Below are positions 57,545 through 64,000 of a stretch of 64,000 nt of DNA, in pieces. The notes beneath the pieces were generated by a model. It was not told where the DNA came from, made no database searches, and saw only the letters and a list, made by a program, of their open reading frames with translations. This DNA comes from Anastrepha obliqua (Eukaryota > Arthropoda > Insecta > Diptera > Tephritidae), in NCBI RefSeq assembly GCF_027943255.1, contig NC_072893.1:36478001-36542000 (forward strand), written 5' to 3'. The number at the start of each line of letters is the position of its first letter. Position 1 is the first letter of the stretch. The position numbers were made by a program, and so were the translations under genes.

Positions 57545-58035
57545 AGCAACAGTTTCAACAGAATGACGAGGATTGGAATCCCCTTGATCAACTACGGTCT
57601 GCTCCTGGATGGCAAGTACACAAACTTGTCAGGACGCGAAATCCTTCTGGTCACGTGTGGCTCGGAGGCGTTCGAGCGATATACTGAGATTGACAAAATC
57701 TCAGCTTGCGAACTTCGTGGGTGTTCTCACAAGACACTATCCACGAGGTGTATATGCTGTGAGACTTGGATTTGCCCCGAGCCCTTTTTGCGCCAGCTGT
57801 ATGGAAGGTGAGGTGGAATCATCTCGGCAACTGCTTTTTAGCTGCTTTGTTATCGCGGGGCTAAGATTTAGACATTTTGCCTCTTACTTCTTTGCTAATC
57901 CTGCTGATATAGCAAGTCTTGATATTAAAAATCTGTTGAACTTCATCAGCAGCATAAAGCGATTAGTGCAACCGCAACACAGCTATCGTTCATCATTAAC
58001 CCATAAACTATACTAAACCCATCCTTCTTCGATAT
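57545..58035 (+). mobile_element. LINE ORF2 C-terminus, same family as 1-190
   Basis: An open frame at 57,609-58,016 carries the link after RNase H and a zinc-knuckle block (CASCMEGEVESSRQLLFSCF, 57,785-57,850), then DIKNLLNFISSIKR. The 3' UTR ends near CTAAACCCATCC (58,013-58,024). An upstream frame change lies near 57,560-57,610. 5'-truncated. Confidence 0.78.
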
Positions 58036-58039
58036 TTTT

Positions 58040-58560
58040 ATTCTTTCTATATTTTTACTTGCGCGAGTAAGTCGAAAATTTTCAATAATTGAAGTTATTT
58101 TTAGCTGCTTGTAAAGTGCAATGTCCCGCTATGTTTTCGTGTTTTGTACTATTATAAGTTGCAATCTATTACGATATTTTTCATTTTTGTTTTTTAGATT
58201 TCCGATTTTTTTTTTTTTTTGTTTTAATCACATTGGCTCATAATTATCATTTATGATTTGCTTTCTTCACACTAAGTAGAGGAAAATCGCAATTGGATCA
58301 CGTCTTAAGCTTAACAAAAGTCATTTTCCAATCAATGGCTGCAAATAAATTAGAAAATTATGAAGCCACAAAGCCAAGTTGTTACGTTGATTGTGGTTGC
58401 GATCGCTTGCTTGCCTTGTTTATATAACAAAATTGATCTTTCACGGTTGTTGCACTGTGTTTTACGTGTTCGTATTGAGATTAGTAGATGGCACTCGTAT
58501 ATGGACAATTTTCTAAATAAAACCAAACATAAATTTCCATTTCTTTTGCAGCACCCATTC
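58040..58560. other. Intergenic, upstream of carboxypeptidase gene
   Basis: AT-rich, with a T16 run at 58,210. A TCAGT initiator-like site (A at 58,568) lies 65 bp upstream of the carboxypeptidase ATG; no TATA box or DPE was found at the expected spacing. Confidence 0.4.
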
Positions 58561-58632
58561 ATTAATCAGTAAGAGCGACTACTCAAGAGCACTTCTCGAC
58601 AACATTGGGAAAGTAACGTCATAATACTCAAC

Positions 58633-61600
58633 ATGATTCTGCGAACCGCATTCATTTCAGTTTTTCTGCTGTACACCTATCATTGCCTCGCTCAGTCGAC
58701 CAATGAACTCGATGCAGCACTGCCAGAACCACGTGCTTATATACCTGATTCACAGTTTCTGGACTTTGTTTATCACGACCATGATGAATTGACAAGATTT
58801 CTGAGGTAAGTTATGTATTAGTGAAAGTGAGTGAGTGAGTAGCAGTAATGAGTGAGTAGCAGTAAGAAATTGTTTTTATTACAACAATAAATCGAAAATA
58901 TGTAGTGTTCATACTGAAACTTAGATATGGAATCAGATGTCGATTGCCTCACCCGTGGCTATGGCAAATAAAGGGTGGTTAAGTTACAAGGGCCGGTGTT
59001 AATTTTGAATAAAATACAATTTTTTAGAAAATTATTGTCATTTTTGGTATATTCATATTGGTATGGCTCAACTACGTATGGAAAAAAAATTGGCCAAATG
59101 GTCGCCGCGGCCTCGGCGGCACACCTGCATCCGATGGTCCAAATTTTCGATGACGTTGAGGCATAATTAATGTTCTATGCCGTTAATGTGCCGAATTATC
59201 TCATCCTTTAGCTCTTGAATTATTGCTGGCTTATCGTCGTACACCTTTTCTTTCAAATAACCCCAAAGAAATAAGTCCAACGGTGTCAAATCACATGATC
59301 TTGTCGGCCAATTGACATCGCCGCGACGTGAGATTATTCGTCCATCAAATTTTTCACGCAAAAGAGGCATTGTTTCGTTAGCTGTGTGACAAGTGGCACC
59401 ATCCTGTTGAAACCACATATCGTCCACATCCATATCTTTCAACTCGGGCCATAAAAAGTTCGTTATCATCTCACGATAGCGAAGACTATTCACGGCCCAA
59501 TGATGCCGCCGGCCCATAAACCGCACCAAACAGTCACTCTTTGTGGGTGCATTGGTGACTTTCACCGCGTGCTCTCTGAAGGTCATGCGAGAGTCAATCA
59601 TAACCCCTAAGCACTGTGTACTAACCCTCCTAACGGACACCTCTATTAGACGGATATCTCCCTTGGGTGGACATTTTTTCCTTTACCAAGTTTTAAGTAC
59701 AAATTTCGGAAAAATTACTCTATTTTAACTGGACACTTTCTTCATCAGAAGTGGACAATTAATTTTCATAAAATTAACACAAAAACCTCTATTGAGCGAA
59801 CGCCAGTTTCTTATCATAAGACGCTAAGATTTCTTTTCATAATAAATCAAACAAAACCCTCTGTTGAGCGGACGCGAACTTCTCAACTGAATGTCTCTCT
59901 CCTCCTCCTATTTGTGGTGTGCGTCTTGATGTTGTTACACATATGGCGGTACCTTCAGTTTTAAGCCGACTCCAAACGGCAGATATTTTTTTTTTATGAG
60001 GAGCTTTTTCATAGTAGAAATGCACTCGGTGCTTTGCCATTGCCTGCCGAGGGGCGACCACTATTAGAAAGAACGTTTTCTTCAATTTGGTATATCACCG
60101 AGATTCGTCTCTGAATTCCGAATGGTAGTCACGCACCAACCCATTAGACTACGATGAGCTTCTCATAGGCGGGCAAAATATAAAAAATATAATATAAATA
60201 TCTTTTACTCAAATAAGAAGTAGAATTCAATTAATTCAAAAATTAAATAGTTCTAAAATAGGCTACCCTCCCCTTAGGCGCACCCCTCTTTTGGGATTTC
60301 GATTTCTTCTCATACGAAAAAATGGATCAAAGAAGTTGCATCAAATTTTGTGTAAAAAAATGGACTTAAGTGCTCAAAAACACTTGAAATGTTGACTGGC
60401 ATACGGTGAGAGTATTTGAGCCAAAAAAATGTTTAAAAGAGGTACACGCTTTTCACAGAAGGTCGAAATGATGTGAATGATGACGTTCGCTCTGGACGCT
60501 CCAGCACATCAACAATCGATGAAAATTGTTATGCAAAATCGTCGAATCACAATTAGAGAAGTGGCTGAAGATGTTGGCATATCGGTTAGCTCTTGCCATG
60601 CAATCTTTTCGGAAATTTTGGACATTTGCGGAATTTCGACCAAAAACAACGTCGCATGAGCATCGCTCAGGAATTGTTGAATGACGTCAACGATGATCCA
60701 GATTTGCTTAAAAGGGTCATAACTGGTGACAAATCATTAAAAAATTATAAGCACACCACTATTTTTTTATAAAAACTATAGTGAATACTGCAACAAAATC
60801 CGTATTACGCGTAACATCAACATTTTGTAAAACATTTTGCAAAATTTCAGCACAACTTTCAGCTTTTGAACTAGATTTCTGCAATTTTTCTAGCAATTTT
60901 TTTTATGCAAAATTTTAAGTGGCTCAAAAAATGATTTTTAAAAACCATTTTTCGCTGACGAATGATCGACATTTTTCGTACATGGGCATGCAGGAAAATA
61001 CCCACTACCGTCAATACCTTATATTATTTTTAGTACACCTCCTTTCAACTTTTATCCTTATTCCAGATCCACCAGCGCACGTTACCCCAACCTAACAGCG
61101 CTTTACTCCATTGGTAAATCCATACAAGGACGCGATCTTTGGGTCATGGTAGTCTCGTCATCTCCCTATGAACATATGGTTGGTAAGCCGGATGTTAAGT
61201 ATGTGGGAAACATACATGGCAATGAGCCGGTGGGTCGTGAACTGCTGCTACATCTGATACAGTACTTTGTGACTAGCTACAATAGCGATCAATATGTCAA
61301 ATGGTTGTTGGACAATACGCGTATACACATTATGCCATCAATGAATCCGGATGGCTATGCGGTGTCCAAAGAAGGTGCCTGCGATGGTGGGCAGGGCAGG
61401 TGAGAAAAGCGTTAATTAAGTTCTCATAATTATATTCATATTTTTTTTGGCACACTCTTCAGATACAATGCACGCGGTTTCGATTTGAATCGCAATTTCC
61501 CAGACTACTTCAAGCAGAACAACAAGCGGGGACAACCCGAAACAGATGCCGTCAAGGATTGGATATCGAAAATTCAGTTTGTGTTGAGCGGCAGTTTGCA

Positions 61601-62676
61601 TGGTGGCGCCTTGGTGGCGAGTTATCCTTACGACAATACGCCCAACTCTAGTAAGTATATATAAAAAGGTAACAAAAACTCATGAGAAACCTTAAATACC
61701 ATGAAAAGGCATCAAAGACCGTCTTTCATCAAATAAAAGTCGCGCTCATTACAGCATCCTTTTGTCACACATTATATCCCACATGCGCCAATGGCTCTCT
61801 CATTTCATTATATTCACGCAAACATTCCCAGAGTCACCCACACATTTTTATCGTTTTGTTGTTATTGTACAAAACTAGCCGATCTATAAGCTTGTATTAC
61901 CGACTTCCTTTCCCATTTCCTACCGACAACATGGCTGCTCAAAGGAATATGTAGATCATCGGCTTTATGCGCGAGTGAGTAGCTTTTGCAGCGGTGCTGA
62001 TTTGCAGGCGCCTTACCATTCCTACAAACACAGCAATTTATTCACATAAACACCAATCCGTACATACATTTTCAACTCTTTTTTCTTCTGTCCCCCCTTT
62101 TTTTTGCCGCCAACATGTCCCTTGGGCGCAGTGTTCCAAACCTATTCGGCCGCTCCTTCGCTCACGCCCGACGATGATGTCTTCAAGCATTTGTCACTCG
62201 TTTACGCGAAAAATCATGCGAAGATGTCACGTGGCGTAGCTTGTAAATCGGCGACGCCCGCTTTCGAGAACGGCATTACAAATGGCGCTGCCTGGTATCC
62301 ACTCACCGGGGGCATGCAGGATTACAATTACGTTTGGTATGGCTGCATGGAGGTGACGCTGGAAATTTCATGTTGCAAATATCCGCCCGCCTATGAATTG
62401 AAAAAGTATTGGGAGGATAATCAATTGGTGAGTGGAGAGCTGCAAATTAATAATTTCAGTTTTTGCTAAAAAAAAAAAACTTTTTCGTCTACTCTTCAGT
62501 CCATGATTAAATTCTTGGCCGAGGCTCATCGTGGCGTACAAGGTTTCGTGCTGGATCCCACCGGCGCACCAATTGAACGCGCTTCACTGAAAATCAAGGG
62601 ACGTGATGTTGGTTTTCAGACGACGAAGCATGGTGAGTTCTGGAGAATACTGCTGCCGGGATACTACAAACTGGAG
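58633..62676 (+). CDS. Secreted M14 metallocarboxypeptidase (N/E subfamily), 3' end outside window
   Basis: Five exons: 58,633-58,805; 61,067-61,399; 61,463-61,650; 62,132-62,427; 62,500-62,676, all GT-AG, 389 codons so far. A signal peptide ([14 protein letters not shown]) opens it. Zinc ligands are His108 and Glu111 (HGNE) and His215 (SLHGGA). Asn178-Arg179 (LNRNF) bind the substrate carboxylate, Tyr298 lies in QDYNYVW, and the catalytic Glu309 in [11 protein letters not shown]. The C-terminal transthyretin-like domain begins at GVQGFVLD and is cut after exon 5. It would remove C-terminal Arg/Lys from peptides, secreted or membrane-bound. Of the fly genes I recall, CG4678 fits better than silver (CPD). 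Next exons lie beyond 64,000 or past the insertions at 63 kb. Confidence 0.92.
58971..59540 (-). mobile_element. rosa/VS-like (DD41D) element in intron 1, one end lost
   Basis: The TIR AAGGGTGGTTAAGTTACAAG (58,971) follows TA. The minus strand carries [39 protein letters not shown] and [20 protein letters not shown], then [13 protein letters not shown] count 41 residues between the second and third Asps. The N-terminal half and far TIR are replaced near 59,540 by a LINE scrap. It has the best-kept catalytic half of the three members. Confidence 0.82.
59540..59645 (-). mobile_element. LINE RT scrap fused to the rosa/VS-like copy
   Basis: The minus strand reads [20 protein letters not shown], the YLGV-IDS-L block of LINE reverse transcriptase, and runs in frame into the transposase remnant. 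A chance fusion at a junction, not a designed gene. Confidence 0.65.
59895..60155 (-). mobile_element. SINE in intron 1 of the carboxypeptidase gene
   Basis: TATTTGTGGTGTGCGTCTTG, TTTTAAGCCGACTCCAAACG, TGCCGAGGGGCGACCACTAT and CACGCACCAACCCATTAGAC in minus orientation. The head is damaged after CCCATTAGACTACG. It lies antisense to the host gene. Confidence 0.75.
60310..60745 (+). pseudogene. Mariner-like transposase relic in intron 1
   Basis: Plus-strand scraps [11 protein letters not shown] (60,320), [20 protein letters not shown] (60,455), [20 protein letters not shown] (60,658) and VITGDKS (60,718) match the N-terminal HTH and linker up to the first catalytic Asp of mariner-like enzymes. 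Frames are broken in several places. Confidence 0.6.
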
Positions 62677-62999
62677 GTGAGTAAACAAAATGAGAAAGTA
62701 ATTTTGTAATCATTTAATGCATGAGGATGACCCAGGGCATTCATTATTAAAGCAAACTTTCTCAAATGTAATCAAATTTTTCCTGATGCTGGTAGCTCTA
62801 AAGTGCATTTCTTTGAAGCGAAACTAATAACTAATAATGTAATTTGCTTAGATATGACCAGTAGACCATCTGAAAATGCATAAAATTGATATGTGAATTG
62901 CGTTTTTTTTTTCATTAGTTAAAGAACATAACACCTTGGTCAAAAAGTTGTCGAAATAACCGCCAGGAGACGCTCCAAGTAAACTGATTTGAGTTTTGT

Positions 63000-63960
63000 T
63001 AGTTTTTGTTCTGTTTGAGTCTTCTTCTTCTTTCGTGGTTACAGTAAATAGCGAGCGTTACCGTGACATGCTCAACGAGTTGTTTCCAAAAATTGAAGAG
63101 GATGACATGGACGACATTTGGTTTCAACAGGATTGCACCGTCCTGTCACACTGCCAAAGTTACACTCGAACTTTTGGCTACCGTTTTTAAAAACCGAATA
63201 ACCAACCGAAATTCCGATATCAATTGGCCGCCTCGGAGCTGTGATTTAAGCCCGTTGGATTATTTTTTGTGGGGAGCCGTTAAGGACAAATGCTATGCGA
63301 ACCATCCAGAGACGATTGATGCTTTAAAACACGAAATCAAAGTTCTTCTTCTTAATTGGCGCGATAACCGCTTACGCGATTTTGGCCGAGCTTAACAAAG
63401 CGCGCCAGTCATTTCTTTCTCGTGCTAACTGGCGCCAGTTGGACACACCAAGTGAAGCCAAGTCCTTCTCCACCTGATCTTTCCAACGCAGAGGAGGCCT
63501 CCCTCTTCCTCTGCTACCACCAGCTGGTACCGCATCGAATACTTTCAAAGCCGGAGCGTTTGTATCCATTCGGACGACATGACCCAGCCAACGTAGCCGC
63601 TGGATCTTTATTCGCTGAGCTATGTCTATGTCGCCGTAAAGCTCATACAGCTCATCGTTCCATCGCCTGCGATATTCGCCGTTGCCAACGTGCAAAGGTC
63701 CAAAAATCTTACGCAGAATCTTTCTCTCGAAATCGAAGTTGCCATTCATGAAATTGGAGCCCAAACAATCGAAAATGTGCTTAAAAATTGGGTTGATCGA
63801 ATGGCCTACTGTAAAGCAGTTATTTGAACGATATTATTTTTCGTTCATAAATGACAATGTTCAATCTTCAAAATAAAAAAAAAGTTTGAAAAAATATTGA
63901 TTAGTTTTTTTTTATAGCCGATTCAAAAAGCAAATTTTACATGGCCCACCCTATACCATA
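63000..63960 (+). pseudogene. DD41D-type transposase C-terminus, split by an RTE insertion
   Basis: The plus strand reads YRDMLNELFPKIEEDDMDDI, WFQQDC (frame change), INWPPRSCDLSPLDYFLWGA and ALKHEIKV up to 63,344. The same frame resumes at 63,741 with AIHEIGAQTIENVLKNWVDR. Allowing for one indel, about 41 residues separate the last two Asps. A further 1-base loss near 63,815 breaks the end. It lies downstream of carboxypeptidase exon 5, probably in its next intron. Confidence 0.75.
63345..63728 (-). mobile_element. RTE-type LINE 3' end with 12-bp target duplication
   Basis: The minus-strand frame at 63,764-63,372 contains FERKILRKIFGPLHVGNGEY, IQRLRWLGHVVRMD and GRGRPPLRWKDQVEKDLASL: a well-kept RTE-type C-terminus. 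The 3' end is a short (GAA)n. GAAATCAAAGTT (63,333-63,344) and GAAATCGAAGTT (63,729-63,740) flank it, a 12-bp duplication with one change. The youngest of the four RTE copies by frame integrity. Confidence 0.85.
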
Positions 63961-64000
63961 CCTGATATGGCTCCTTCTGTTTGATTAAGTCAAAAAACAC

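Noticed and set aside
59167..59640. A 157-codon gene
   Set aside because: It joins a LINE RT scrap to a transposase C-terminus across a junction by chance; both parts are fragments of known element types.

Overview
This is eukaryotic, AT-rich, transposon-dense DNA from a higher fly. Short GT-AG introns, brachyurin-like serine proteases close to the Drosophila Ser6 type, and many mariner, rosa/VS and non-LTR relics fit a tephritid fruit fly (Bactrocera, Zeugodacus, Ceratitis, Rhagoletis or Anastrepha). The family is an inference; the genus cannot be fixed by eye.

Two sets of host genes are supported. (1) A cluster of five secreted S1 protease genes lies at 28.2-51.9 kb: four on the minus strand (28.2, 35.5, 40.7 and 45.0 kb) and one inverted on the plus strand (51.0 kb). 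Each has two exons and a phase-2 intron at the same place, and four share a second exon of exactly 526 bp, so they are tandem duplicates. Three are intact enzymes. The 40.7-kb copy has Ser195 replaced by Ala. The 45.0-kb copy has Ser195 replaced by Asp and has lost both cysteines of two of its three disulfides, so the cluster runs from working digestive enzymes to non-catalytic homologues. (2) A partial M14 carboxypeptidase gene (58.6 kb to beyond the right edge; five exons seen) has all zinc and catalytic residues. A third possible host feature is a TATA-less Inr+MTE+DPE core promoter at 8,012, whose gene body is not visible.

The rest is mostly mobile DNA. 0-7 kb: LINE 3' end, a DD37D maT-like relic, a mariner N-terminal relic and a nearly complete Tigger/pogo element with TIRs and TA duplications. 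7-24 kb: promoter region, two copies of one DD34D mariner, LINE and SINE pieces, and short TIR elements. 24-28 kb: back-to-back LINE fragments. 28-52 kb: the protease cluster, with LINEs, SINEs, RTE pieces, a mariner and several tandem repeats between the genes. 52-58 kb: a third copy of the DD34D mariner, inserted in a SINE and itself carrying another mariner, then further relics. 58-64 kb: the carboxypeptidase gene, with intron 1 and its downstream side loaded with rosa/VS-like, SINE, mariner and RTE pieces.

A tRNA-derived SINE recurs at least ten times and gives several readable nesting events with target-site duplications. Coding calls rest on reading translations; mobile-element boundaries are approximate unless TIRs or duplications are quoted.
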